From the NCBI GenBank assembly GCA_016703325.1, contig JADJCH010000018.1, forward strand, positions 70,857-134,856: a stretch of DNA of 64,000 nucleotides, read 5' to 3'. Position 1 is the first letter of the stretch. The number at the start of each line of letters is the position of its first letter. Positions 52,629 through 61,412 of this stretch are shown here, piece after piece. The notes below the pieces were generated by a model, which saw only the letters and a program-made list of their open reading frames with translations, made no database searches and was not told the origin of the DNA. The translations under genes and the position numbers were made by a program. This DNA is from Burkholderiales bacterium. GTDB taxonomy: Bacteria > Pseudomonadota > Gammaproteobacteria > Burkholderiales > Burkholderiaceae_C.

Positions 52629-53450
52629 GTGTCGACCTCCGAATCTTCCAGCGCCAGTCCCGGCGCCCGCGTGACCTTCACGCCCCATCCGCAGCTGCCC
52701 GACGTGGCGCTGCTCACCTTGTCCAACCCCGGCAAGCTCAACGCCGTCAGCGTGGCGATGTGGCAGCGCCTGCGTGAGGTCTTCGAGGGCCTGGCCGAGC
52801 GCGAGCCGGCGCTGCGCGCGGTGATCGTGCGCGGCGAGGGCGGCTGCTTCGTCTCCGGAGGCGACATCGAGGAGTTCCCGGCCTTCCGCTTCGACCAGGC
52901 GCGGCTGCGCCACTTCCACGAGCAGATCGTCGCCCCGGCGCTGGAGGCGATGTACCGCTGCGACATCCCGCTGGTGGCTCAGATCGAGCGCGCTTGCGTC
53001 GGCGGCGGACTGGAGATCGCCTGCCAGTGTGACCTGCGCATTGCCGGTGCCGGCAGCCGCTTCGGCGCGCCGATCGCCCGACTGGGCTTCCCGATGGCAC
53101 CGGACGAACTGGCCGGCGTGGCCCGCGTCGCCGGACTGGCGACTGCTGCCGAAATCCTGCTCGAAGCCCGCCTGCTGGATGCGCCCACCGTGCTGCAGCG
53201 TGGCCTGGTGCACCGCGTGGTGGCCGACGACGCCGTGGCCGCCGAGGCCGAGGCCACCGCCCGGCGCATCGCCGCCGGCGCCCCGCGCGCCGCGCGCCTA
53301 AACAAGCGCACCCTGCGGCTGGTGGCGTCACAGTTCCATTTCAGCGAGGCCCAGCGCAGCGAGCTGGCCGCCTACGCCAGCGGCCCGGACCACCGCGAGG
53401 GCATCACCGCCTTCATCGAAAAACGAGCCCCCCAGTTCACCGGCCAGTAG
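52629..53450 (+). CDS. enoyl-CoA hydratase/isomerase family protein
   Basis: A 273-residue crotonase-fold enzyme. The oxyanion-hole segments are LSNPGKLNAVS, GGCFVSGGDIEEF and ACVGGGLEIACQCDLRIAG; the second catalytic glutamate position in usual hydratases is not obvious (GFPMAPDELAG), so hydratase, isomerase or another acyl-CoA activity are all possible. It starts 25 bases after the TctC gene and precedes matB by 185 bases across a repeat, suggesting one catabolic unit. Confidence 0.87.
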   Translation: MSTSESSSASPGARVTFTPHPQLPDVALLTLSNPGKLNAVSVAMWQRLREVFEGLAEREPALRAVIVRGEGGCFVSGGDIEEFPAFRFDQARLRHFHEQIVAPALEAMYRCDIPLVAQIERACVGGGLEIACQCDLRIAGAGSRFGAPIARLGFPMAPDELAGVARVAGLATAAEILLEARLLDAPTVLQRGLVHRVVADDAVAAEAEATARRIAAGAPRAARLNKRTLRLVASQFHFSEAQRSELAAYASGPDHREGITAFIEKRAPQFTGQ

Positions 53451-53476
53451 CCCCGCAACCATCTTCATCCCTTCAG

Positions 53477-53549
53477 GCACCGTCATCCCCGCGAAGGCGG
53501 AGATCCAGCCGTCCTCCCTGGATGCCCGCCTGCGCGGGCATGACGGTGC
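53477..53549. repeat. large imperfect inverted repeat related to the 49378-49552 cluster
   Basis: Arms GCACCGTCAT (53477-53486) and ATGACGGTGC (53540-53549) enclose two facing copies of a CGTCATnCCCGCGnAGGCGG...ATCCAG unit. The unit is a variant of the ATTCCC-N8-GGGAAT elements found 4 kb away. In RNA it would form a long hairpin between the enoyl-CoA hydratase and matB. Confidence 0.65.
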
Positions 53550-53634
53550 AAGCACGACGCAAGGCCTATCACTGCGCAGCCCGCTCGCCGACCGCGCCAT
53601 CCCCACCACCGAGCTTCCCCGTCATCCACGCGCC

Positions 53635-55224
53635 ATGACCACCCCAACCCAACTCAACCACAACCTCTTCGCAGCGCTGCGTGCCGCCTTCCCCACCGAC
53701 CTGGATGCCACCGCGATTGAGACCGAAACCGGCGCGCTCTACTCCTGGCGTGACCTGGAACGCGCCACTGCGATGCTGGCCAACCTGCTGGGCTCGCTGG
53801 AGATCCCGCCCGGCAGCCGGGTGGCGGTGCACGTGGAAAAGTCGGTGGAGGCGCTGCTGCTGTACCTGGCCACGCTGCGCGCCGGCTTCGTCTACCTGCC
53901 GCTGAACACCGCCTATCAGGAAGCCGAGCTGGACTACTTCATCGGCAACGCCGAGCCGGCGGTGGTGGTCTGCGCCGGCAAGAACTTCCCGTGGATCAGC
54001 AAGCTGGCCTTCGGCAAGGGCGTGGCGCATGTCTTCACCCTCAACGAGGACCGCAGCGGCACGCTGCTGGACCGCGCCGCGCACTTTGCCGATACGCAGA
54101 CCCCGGCGATCAAGGCGGCCGACGACCTGGCCGCCATCCTCTACACCAGTGGCACCACCGGGCGCAGCAAGGGTGCGATGCTCAGCCACGGCAACCTGCT
54201 GAGCAATGCTCAGGTACTCAAGGACTACTGGGACTGGCAGCCTGGGGACGTGCTGATCCACGCGCTGCCGATCTTCCACGTGCACGGCCTGTTCGTCGCC
54301 AGCCATGGCGCGCTGCTCAATGGTTCGAAGATGCTGTGGCTCAGCAAGTTCGACCCCAAGGCGGTGGTCGAGCGCCTGCCGCGCGCCAGCGTCTTCATGG
54401 GCGTGCCCACGCTGTACGTGCGCCTGCTGCAGGAGGCCGGGCTGACGCGCGAGGCCTGCGCGAACATGCGGCTGTTCATTTCCGGCTCGGCGCCGCTGTT
54501 GATCGAGACCTTCCGCGACTGGCAGGAGCGCAGCGGCCACACCATCCTGGAGCGCTACGGGATGAGCGAGACCATCATGCTGACCTCCAACCCCTGCCGC
54601 GCCAGCGACGGTGAACCGACCCCGCAAAGGCTGGGCGGCACCGTCGGCCCGGCGCTGCCCGGCGTGGGCGTGCGGGTGGTGGACGATGCCGACCGGTCGC
54701 TGCCGGCAGGCGAGATCGGCAACGTTCAGGTGCGCGGGCCGAACGTCTTCGGCGGCTACTGGCGCATGCCGGAGAAGACCGCCGAGGAGTTCACCACGGA
54801 TGCCGACGGCCAGCGCTGGTTCAAGACCGGCGATGTCGGGCGCCTCGACCGCCATGGCCAGGGCAGCGCGGCACGGGACTACCTCAGCATCGTCGGGCGC
54901 AGCAAGGACCTGATCATCACCGGGGGCTACAACGTCTATCCGGCCGAGATCGAGGGCTACCTGAACGACATGCCCGGCGTGGCCGAGTCGGCCGTGGTCG
55001 GCGTGCCGCACCCGGACTTCGGCGAGGGCGTGATCGCCGTGATCGTGCCCAAGCCGGGCGCGACGCTGGAGGCCGAGGCCCTGGTCGGCGCGCTGAAGGC
55101 CAAGATCGCCAACTACAAGGTGCCCAAGCGGGCCTTCGTGGTGAGCGAGCTGCCGCGCAACGCGATGGGCAAGGTGCAGAAGAACCTGCTGCGTGACGGA
55201 CACCGGGAGCTGTTCACCCGCTGA
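53635..55224 (+). CDS. matB: malonyl-CoA synthetase (MatB-like)
   Basis: An ANL-superfamily ligase that makes malonyl-CoA from malonate, CoA and ATP. The 529-residue protein has YTSGTTGRSKGAMLSHGN (A3), ERYGMSETIMLTSNP (A5), RWFKTGDVGRLDRHG (A7), GRSKDLIITGGYNVYP (A8) and the C-terminal NAMGKVQKNLLR lysine motif. The arrangement, including RLPRASVFMGVPTLYVRLL, resembles MatB rather than general acyl ligases. A MatA decarboxylase or regulator is not in the window. The 3' gap to the GNAT gene contains an 8-bp GC hairpin (55257-55282) without a T-run. Confidence 0.87.
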   Translation: MTTPTQLNHNLFAALRAAFPTDLDATAIETETGALYSWRDLERATAMLANLLGSLEIPPGSRVAVHVEKSVEALLLYLATLRAGFVYLPLNTAYQEAELDYFIGNAEPAVVVCAGKNFPWISKLAFGKGVAHVFTLNEDRSGTLLDRAAHFADTQTPAIKAADDLAAILYTSGTTGRSKGAMLSHGNLLSNAQVLKDYWDWQPGDVLIHALPIFHVHGLFVASHGALLNGSKMLWLSKFDPKAVVERLPRASVFMGVPTLYVRLLQEAGLTREACANMRLFISGSAPLLIETFRDWQERSGHTILERYGMSETIMLTSNPCRASDGEPTPQRLGGTVGPALPGVGVRVVDDADRSLPAGEIGNVQVRGPNVFGGYWRMPEKTAEEFTTDADGQRWFKTGDVGRLDRHGQGSAARDYLSIVGRSKDLIITGGYNVYPAEIEGYLNDMPGVAESAVVGVPHPDFGEGVIAVIVPKPGATLEAEALVGALKAKIANYKVPKRAFVVSELPRNAMGKVQKNLLRDGHRELFTR

Positions 55225-55332
55225 GTGCTGCAGGTTCAGTCTGAAGAGCACCCCCAGGGCCGGGCCATGCCCGTCCCGGCCCCCGCGGGGGCGCGAGAAA
55301 ACTTGGGGCGGCCCGGCGTTTTCTCAACAGGG

Positions 55333-55884
55333 CTACAGCCGGTACTGCACATGAAGGACGCCGGCTTCGCCTTCGGCCGGCGCCAGCGCAAAGCCGAGTC
55401 TTTCGGCCAGCTGCAGCATGGCGTCATTGCCGGCCGCCACCCAGCCTTCCATGATCTGGTAGCCATCCTGCCGGGCCTGCGGGATCAGGGATCGGATCAG
55501 CGTGGACGCCAGATCGCAGCGGCGCCAGTCCTCTGCGACGGTGACCGAGAACTCGCAGACCCGGTCATCGTCCTCGTCGGCCCGCACGTACTGGGCTGCT
55601 CCCACGATGTCGAAGCCGTCGGCGGCCGGTACGGTGGCCACGAAGGCGCAGTCCCGCCCCGGGCGGGGGTGGACGCCCCGCTGCAGGGCCTGGCTGTCCA
55701 GGCTCTTCTTGTGGCGCATGAAACGGTTGTAGCGCGACCGGGCCGTCAGCCGTTCGAAGGCCTGTTCGATCTCCCGGGCGTCGCCTTCGGCGATCGGCCG
55801 CAGGGCCACGTCGCGGCCGTCGCGCAGGCGGACCCGGCGCGTCGCGCCCGGTGCTGGCCCAGGCAGAGCGGTGTCAGCGCTCAC
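55333..55884 (-). CDS. GNAT family N-acetyltransferase
   Basis: A 183-residue GNAT protein. RVRLRDGRDVALRPIAEGDA opens the fold; the acetyl-CoA-binding motif A region is EFSVTVAEDWRRCDLASTLIRSL and the last strand is LQLAERLGFAL. It is downstream of kefC on the minus strand; a GTG at 55884 overlaps the kefC stop by 11 bases, which supports translational coupling. A longer start exists to 55926. The substrate is unknown. Confidence 0.8.
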   Translation of the reverse strand: MSADTALPGPAPGATRRVRLRDGRDVALRPIAEGDAREIEQAFERLTARSRYNRFMRHKKSLDSQALQRGVHPRPGRDCAFVATVPAADGFDIVGAAQYVRADEDDDRVCEFSVTVAEDWRRCDLASTLIRSLIPQARQDGYQIMEGWVAAGNDAMLQLAERLGFALAPAEGEAGVLHVQYRL

Positions 55885-57715
55885 GCGGAGCCTCCCCGGG
55901 TTCCCAGTTCGCCCCGGACCGGGCACGGGCGCGCTCGGCCCGCTCCTGGGAGAAGAACTCCTCCAGCTGCCGGCTGCCCTGCTTGGCCAGGGCGACCAGT
56001 TTCTGGCTGTCCTGCCGGTGCGGCCAGGTGCGCTCGACGATGGCCTGGTTGAAGCGGCGGAATCGCATCGCCAGCTGCCAGGCGTGGTGCGGCTCGTGGC
56101 CCATCAGCGCCAGCACGCTGCGCCCGCTGGCCAGGGCGGACTCGAAGGTCTCGCGCTCGATGTGCACGACCCCTCGCTCGCGCAACGCGTAGTGGTGCTG
56201 CACATTGCGGGCCCGCACCACCAGCTGCGCCTGCGGGAAGTGGGCCTGCGCCAGATCGACGATCTTCAGGCTCTGGTCCACGTCGTCCACCGCCACGACG
56301 ATCACCCGCGCCTGCTCGGCCCCCGCAGTGCGCAGCAGGTCCAGCCGCGTGGCGTCGCCATAGAAGGCGCGAAAGCCGAAGCGCCGCACCACCGCGACCT
56401 GGTCGGCGTCGTGCTCCAGGATGGTGACCTTGTGCCCGCTCGCATAGAGCAGGCGGCCGACGATCTGCCCGTAGCGGCCGTAGCCGCAGAGAATCACGGG
56501 CGCATCCTGCGGCTCGTTCAGGAGGTGCTCCGGCTCCAAGGCGGCGGCGGCCTTCGTCGCGGCCAGCCGCGGCGCGACCCAGCGGTCCAGCGCCACCAGC
56601 AGCAGCGGTGTCAGCAGCATCGACAGCGCCACCGTGCCGGTCAGCACCGAACCGATCTCGTCGCGGAACACGCCGGCCTGGGTGGCCTGCTGGAAGACGA
56701 CAAAGGCGAATTCGCCGCCCTGCGCCATCAGCAGCACCCACACCGGGCGCTCCTGCGCCGGCAGCTCCAGGGCCCGGGCCAGCAGCGCCAGCACCAGCGT
56801 CTTCAGCCCCATGAAGCCCAACAGCAGCGCCGCGACGATCCAGGGGTGCTGGCGCAGCGCGGCGAAGTCGATGCTCATGCCCACGGCCATGAAGAACAGG
56901 CCCAGCAGCAGGCCCTTGAAGGGCTCGACGTCGGTCTCGAGTTCGCGCTTGTACTCGCTCTCGGCCAGCAGAACCCCGCCGAGGAAGGCACCCAGCGCCA
57001 TCGACAGACCGACCGCCTGCATCAGCACCGCGATGCCCACCACCAGACCGAGCGAGGCGGCGGTGAAGACCTCCGGCGTGCGGCTGGACGCCACCCAGCG
57101 CAGGCCGTGGCGCAGCAGCAGCCGGCCGACCAGGACGATGGCAGCGACCACGCCGAGCGCCTCGGCTGCATCCATCCAGGGGTTGCCGGAGGCGTCGCCT
57201 TTGCGACCCAGCAGCGGCAGCAGCGCCAGGATCGGGATGGCCGCCACGTCCTGGAACAGCAGGATGGCGAAGCCGGACTGGCCACTGCGGGTGGGCAGCA
57301 GGTTGCGCTCGCCCATCACCTGCAGCGCCACCGCGGTGGACGACAGCGCCAGCCCGAGGGCGGCCACCACCGCCCAGCGCCAGGGCACGCCGGCCAACAC
57401 CGCCACCGCGCCCAGGGCACAGGCGCAGGCCACCAACTGCGCGGTGCCGGCGCCGAAGATCGGCCGGCGCAGCGCCCACAGCCGCCGCGGCTCCAGTTCC
57501 AGCCCGACCAGGAAGAGCATCAGCACCACGCCGAACTCGGCAAAGTGCAGTGTGGTGTCCGGATCGCTCACCAGGGCCAGCCCGCTGGGGCCGATGGCGA
57601 TGCCCGCCCCCAGGTAGCCGATGATGGCGCCCAGCCCCAGCGCGCGCGCCAGCGGCACCGCCACCACTGCGGCGGCGAAGAAGACCAGGCTGTGGGTCAG
57701 CCAGTTGCTGGTCAT
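55874..57715 (-). CDS. kefC: glutathione-regulated potassium/proton antiporter (KefB/KefC family)
   Basis: A 613-residue CPA2-family antiporter: about 12 membrane segments (residues 5-385), with YLGAGIAIGPSGLALV and VLMLFLVGLELEPRRLW, followed by a TrkA-N/RCK domain (VILCGYGRYGQIVGRLLYASG, residues about 410-530) and a charged tail. In E. coli such proteins release K+ during electrophile stress when glutathione adducts bind. The ATG at 57715 overlaps the kefF stop (ATGA). The name KefC is by operon context; KefB is not excluded. Confidence 0.93.
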   Translation of the reverse strand: MTSNWLTHSLVFFAAAVVAVPLARALGLGAIIGYLGAGIAIGPSGLALVSDPDTTLHFAEFGVVLMLFLVGLELEPRRLWALRRPIFGAGTAQLVACACALGAVAVLAGVPWRWAVVAALGLALSSTAVALQVMGERNLLPTRSGQSGFAILLFQDVAAIPILALLPLLGRKGDASGNPWMDAAEALGVVAAIVLVGRLLLRHGLRWVASSRTPEVFTAASLGLVVGIAVLMQAVGLSMALGAFLGGVLLAESEYKRELETDVEPFKGLLLGLFFMAVGMSIDFAALRQHPWIVAALLLGFMGLKTLVLALLARALELPAQERPVWVLLMAQGGEFAFVVFQQATQAGVFRDEIGSVLTGTVALSMLLTPLLLVALDRWVAPRLAATKAAAALEPEHLLNEPQDAPVILCGYGRYGQIVGRLLYASGHKVTILEHDADQVAVVRRFGFRAFYGDATRLDLLRTAGAEQARVIVVAVDDVDQSLKIVDLAQAHFPQAQLVVRARNVQHHYALRERGVVHIERETFESALASGRSVLALMGHEPHHAWQLAMRFRRFNQAIVERTWPHRQDSQKLVALAKQGSRQLEEFFSQERAERARARSGANWEPGEAPRER

Positions 57716-58383
57716 GGTTGGCTCCCGCGGGCGGAGGGTCGGTCCTGGGCCGGTGTGTCGCAGGCCGGGCAGTCGGGCAGGTCGGCGATCTCCGGCCAAT
57801 CGGGCCAGCTGGCCAGGCGCTGCGCGTAGACCTCGGCATGCGCTTCCAGAGCCGTGGTGTCGATGGCATGGGCGCCGTGCAACACCAGCGGCGGCAGGAA
57901 GCGCAGGCCGCACAGCGCAGCGGTCTGCTCGTAGGGCGACAGGAAGGCGTCGAAAAAATGGCGGTTGTAGCCCTGCGGCTGGTAGGCCGCTTCGCTCCCG
58001 CCGGTGGAGAGCACCAGCCAGAGGTCCTTGCCGGCCAGGGCGTGCCCACCGTGACCATAGGCCCAGCCGTGGGTGAGCACCTCGTCGAGCCAGAGTTTCA
58101 TCAGCGCCGGCATGCTGTACCACTGCAGCGGATGCTGCCAGACGATCAGGTCTGCGCGGGCCAGCGCCTGCTGTTCGGCCTCTACATCGATGGCGAAGTC
58201 GGGGTAGAGGCTGTACAGGTCGCGCAGGACCACTTCAAGCGCTGCGGTCGGCTCGGCGAATCGCCGGCTCAGGTGGTGTTGCAGGTGCGCATTGACGCGG
58301 GAGTGGCCCCGATCCGGATGGGCCAGCAGCACCAGCACCCGCACCGGGCGGCCAGGAGGTTGGAGCGTGACAACAGCAGGCAT
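57712..58383 (-). CDS. kefF: KefF-type NAD(P)H-dependent quinone oxidoreductase, antiporter ancillary subunit
   Basis: A 223-residue flavodoxin-fold protein of the NQO1/KefF/KefG group. VLVLLAHPDRGHSRVNAHL, LYPDFAIDVEAEQQALARAD, IVWQHPLQWYSMPALMK and LVLSTGGSEAAYQPQGYN match KefF. It is needed for full activity of the partner antiporter and can reduce quinones. It lies immediately upstream of kefC with four-base overlap. The ATG at 58383 is chosen; the extension upstream to 58431 is rejected as shadow. Confidence 0.92.
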   Translation of the reverse strand: MPAVVTLQPPGRPVRVLVLLAHPDRGHSRVNAHLQHHLSRRFAEPTAALEVVLRDLYSLYPDFAIDVEAEQQALARADLIVWQHPLQWYSMPALMKLWLDEVLTHGWAYGHGGHALAGKDLWLVLSTGGSEAAYQPQGYNRHFFDAFLSPYEQTAALCGLRFLPPLVLHGAHAIDTTALEAHAEVYAQRLASWPDWPEIADLPDCPACDTPAQDRPSARGSQP

Positions 58384-58524
58384 GACCCGAGTGTCGCAGC
58401 CCGGAAGCCTGCCCGTCCCGGCACGACCCACTCACATCCTCAGGTCCTCCGGGAGTGGCCGCCCCGCTGAGGCCCGCTGGCCCCGTTCGAACCGAGACCG
58501 AACGCCGGAGGAACGTCGAGGGCA

Positions 58525-58845
58525 GTCTTCGTCGTGGCCAACCCGAAAGGCGGTGCAGGCAAGTCCACCCTCTCGACCCACCTCGCAGGCTGGCCGGCAC
58601 GCCGGAACTGCCCGCCATCGGACTGCTGGCCAACCGGGCGCGTGAACGCAGCTTTGCCGCCGAGCGGCTGGATCGTTTTGTGCAGACCCCTGGGTGAACC
58701 GGTGCAGGGACACCTTCGAGACATCCACAACCATGTGCACCCGGAGGCCCTTGGACTGTCGCGCTGCGACATCACTTCCTCCAAGGTCGAACGCGATCCG
58801 GCACAGAGGCAACCCGCACTGGACCGGCTCGATCTGTTCGCCTGA
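58525..58845 (+). pseudogene. decayed ParA/MinD-type ATPase
   Basis: The sequence opens as VFVVANPKGGAGKSTLSTHLAG (frame 1), a deviant Walker A ATPase start. At about 58590-58600 it jumps to frame 0 with TPELPAIGLLANRARERSF and RLDRFVQTPG, then stops; after one extra C in a CCCC run (58687-58690) the reading returns to frame 1 as GEPVQGHLRDIHNHVHPEAL to DRLDLFA, stop at 58845. Compared with intact ParA proteins (about 210 residues) roughly 90-100 middle residues are missing. It is a deletion-bearing, frameshifted remnant, with no functional start. The rest of 58384-59057 shows no gene. Confidence 0.7.
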
Positions 58846-59057
58846 GGGGTCACCCCGACCCTTCGGTTGACCTGAATCAAACGGAACCCCGTCTCCTCAG
58901 GTGTGCACCCACTTTTTCTCGGCACCTGTTCGGTGCTTAGCACTGTTTCGGCCTGGCGCAGCTCCACCTTTTGGGGGGACCAGCCCCCCGGGGAGGCTGC
59001 TTAACATGACCGTGTGGAGTATTTCCGCTGGGTGTTGGGCCCGACGCGGGGAAAGTC

Positions 59058-59843
59058 ATGAAGATCCTGCTGATCGACGACCATCCGTTGATCCTTTCAG
59101 CGATGAGGTATGTCATTCGCGATCTGGATGAAGCGGTGGAGGTGACGGGCGTGGAGTCCGTTGTACAGGCGCGCAGCGTGCTGGGTCACAACACCGACTT
59201 CGACCTGATCCTGCTCGACCTCTACCTCGGAGAGGTTCACGGCTTCGACTTCCTCAGCGAACTGCGCCTGCGCCACCCGGCGATTCCGGTGGTGGTGATC
59301 TCGGGATCCGACCGCGCCAGCGATGTCATCCGCGCGATCGACACCGGCGCCATGGGCTTTGTCCCGAAGCGAGCCAGCAACCAGCTGCTGTTCGAGGCCC
59401 TGCACCTGGTCATGTCCGGTGGCATCTATGTTCCGCCGATGCTGGAACAGACCGATCATGGCTGGTCAGGCGCCGGTGCCCCTGCAGTTCAGGCCGATCA
59501 GGCTCCGCTCAGCGAGGAATCCCGCAGCGCACGCATCGAGTACCCACCGGGAGATCCTGGCGATGCGCCGCCTCCGGCTCCAGTTGCGCCCTCGGCGGCG
59601 GCGCCTCTCTCGGTGGAGGGCCTGGGGTTGACCGCCAGGCAGTGCGAGGTCCTGACCCGGCTGCTGCAGGGCAAATCCAACAAGGGCATCGCACGTGAAA
59701 TGAACCTGTCGGTGGAAACCGTCAAGGACCACGTGGCTGCGGTGTTGCGAAGCCTGGGCGTGAACTCGCGTACCCAGGCGGTGCTGGCCGTGAGCCAATT
59801 GCAGGCGGGTGGACGCCAGGCGCTGCGGCCGGTGCGTCCCTGA
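59058..59843 (+). CDS. LuxR/NarL-type response regulator
   Basis: A 261-residue two-component DNA-binding regulator. The receiver domain has the acidic pair D7/D8, phospho-acceptor D54 (LILLDLYLG) and K104. A 60-residue Pro/Ala/Ser-rich linker (130-190) separates it from a GerE/LuxR helix-turn-helix (LTARQCEVLTRLLQG to LGVNSRTQAVLAVSQ, about 190-247). It is 9 bases upstream of a histidine kinase gene, its likely partner. The unusually long linker is a distinctive feature. The regulon is unknown. Confidence 0.94.
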   Translation: MKILLIDDHPLILSAMRYVIRDLDEAVEVTGVESVVQARSVLGHNTDFDLILLDLYLGEVHGFDFLSELRLRHPAIPVVVISGSDRASDVIRAIDTGAMGFVPKRASNQLLFEALHLVMSGGIYVPPMLEQTDHGWSGAGAPAVQADQAPLSEESRSARIEYPPGDPGDAPPPAPVAPSAAAPLSVEGLGLTARQCEVLTRLLQGKSNKGIAREMNLSVETVKDHVAAVLRSLGVNSRTQAVLAVSQLQAGGRQALRPVRP

Positions 59844-59852
59844 CCCGGCGGC

Positions 59853-61412
59853 GTGACCGACAACACCACGCCCGTTGACCCGGGCGGCCCGGCCGCCGCC
59901 GAGCGGGGCGCTGCCGCTGAAGGGGCGGCCTCCCGTTGGGTGCATCGCGTCACCGGGCTGGGGGTTCGTCCCGGGCGGCGTCGCTTCAGCCGCCAGGGCC
60001 CGGATCCGGACCTGTTGGCCACGTTGTACGGCAGCACAGCGGGCACCTTGCTCGGGCACAGCCTCGGGCTGGTGGTGGTGGTGGCCCTGTATGCCCGTTT
60101 GGCCCCCGGTCCGCTGCTGCTGTTGTGGGTGGGGGTGTTTGCTGCGGCCTGGGGACTGCGCATTGCGGTGGCACGGCGCTATGCCCACGCCCAGGTGAGC
60201 AGCTCCGACGACCACCGCCAATGGGAGCGCGCATGGAACACCACCAGCCTGGTGTGCGGAGGTGCCTGGGCCCTGGCGATTGCGCTGCTTTACCCGTTTG
60301 GATCCACGCTGCACAAGACGGCTCTGATCCTGCTGATCTACAGCAGTTGCGTCGGGGCCCCCTCCACCCGCTTCCGGGTGTTTGCGGGGCACGCGCTGAT
60401 GTGCTTTGTGCCGATGGTGCTGCATGTGGCCATGGACGACCCGCCCCACAACCTGCCGATGGCCGCGCTGATCACCGGGGGCTTTGGGGTGACGCTGGAG
60501 ATCGGCCGACAGTACCGGCGTGCCTTCGGTGAGCTGCTGTCCCTGAAGGTGCACACCGAGCAGCTGGCCGAGCAGCTGGCCGCGCAGAAGCGCGCCGCCG
60601 ACGAGGCCCGGGCCGCCGCCGAGGATGCCGGTCGGGCTCAGCTGCGCTTCTTTGCTGCAGCCAACCACGACCTGCGCCAGCCCCTTCACGCGCTGGCACT
60701 GCTGACCCACAGCCTGCACGAACGCAGCCGCGAGGCCGCCACCCGCGAAGTGGTCGAAGAAATTGCCGCTGCCGTGGACGCCCTGAGCCAGCTCTTCAAC
60801 GAACTGCTGGACCTGGGCCGACTCGATGCGAAGGGCGTTCAGGTGCAGCCACGCCCCTTTGCGGTGGGCGAGTTGTTCGTCCGCCTGCGGCTGCACTTTG
60901 GTCCCCAGGCCTTCGACCGAGGTCTCGCGCTGCGGTTTCGTGGGGCCCGCCACTGGGCCGACGCCGACCCGATCCTGGTGGAGCGGGTGCTGCGCAACCT
61001 GCTGTCCAACGCCCTGCGCTACACGGAGGACGGCACGGTCCTGGTGGGCTGTCGACGCCGTGGGGACCGGCTGCTGTTACAGGTCTGGGACAGTGGACCG
61101 GGCATCGCACCAGAACACCAGCAACGCATCTTCGAGGAGTTCTATCAGGTCCCCCACCCCGAGCTGGAGACCTGGGCGGAGAAGGGCCTGGGGCAGACCG
61201 ACGGCGGGCACCGCCACGAGAACCGCCCTGGCCGTGGCCACGGCCTCGGGCTGGCCATCGTGCGCCGGTTGACCCGGCTGATGGGGGCCCCGCTCACGCT
61301 GCGATCCACCCCCGGTCGTGGCAGTGTCTTCACCCTGGAGCTGCCCGCCGCCGGACCTGATGATCGTCGACCACAACCTGCCAGGCAGCCACTCCGGCGT
61401 GCAGGCCATTGA
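59853..61412 (+). CDS. membrane histidine kinase (partner of the upstream regulator)
   Basis: A 519-residue sensor kinase with about five membrane segments (residues 60-215), a short coiled coil (230-262), an H-box NHDLRQPLHA with H272, N-box NLLSNALRY (N382, N386), G1 DSGPGI (D413) and G2 GHGLGLAIV (462-470). About 20 extra residues (PELETWAEKGLGQTDGGHRH...) lie between the F and G2 boxes. The start is a GTG at 59853. The C-terminal 20 residues are unlike the family. A receiver-like fragment follows in another frame at 61351. Confidence 0.9.
   Translation: MTDNTTPVDPGGPAAAERGAAAEGAASRWVHRVTGLGVRPGRRRFSRQGPDPDLLATLYGSTAGTLLGHSLGLVVVVALYARLAPGPLLLLWVGVFAAAWGLRIAVARRYAHAQVSSSDDHRQWERAWNTTSLVCGGAWALAIALLYPFGSTLHKTALILLIYSSCVGAPSTRFRVFAGHALMCFVPMVLHVAMDDPPHNLPMAALITGGFGVTLEIGRQYRRAFGELLSLKVHTEQLAEQLAAQKRAADEARAAAEDAGRAQLRFFAAANHDLRQPLHALALLTHSLHERSREAATREVVEEIAAAVDALSQLFNELLDLGRLDAKGVQVQPRPFAVGELFVRLRLHFGPQAFDRGLALRFRGARHWADADPILVERVLRNLLSNALRYTEDGTVLVGCRRRGDRLLLQVWDSGPGIAPEHQQRIFEEFYQVPHPELETWAEKGLGQTDGGHRHENRPGRGHGLGLAIVRRLTRLMGAPLTLRSTPGRGSVFTLELPAAGPDDRRPQPARQPLRRAGH

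Noticed and set aside
51327..53213. Extension of the acyl-CoA ligase to 1215 codons
   Set aside because: The extra part is antisense to the TctC and enoyl-CoA hydratase genes; the ligase family start fits the ATG at 51326.
55257..55282. 8-bp GC hairpin after matB as a terminator
   Set aside because: The stem is perfect, but the loop is ten bases and no T-run follows on either strand.
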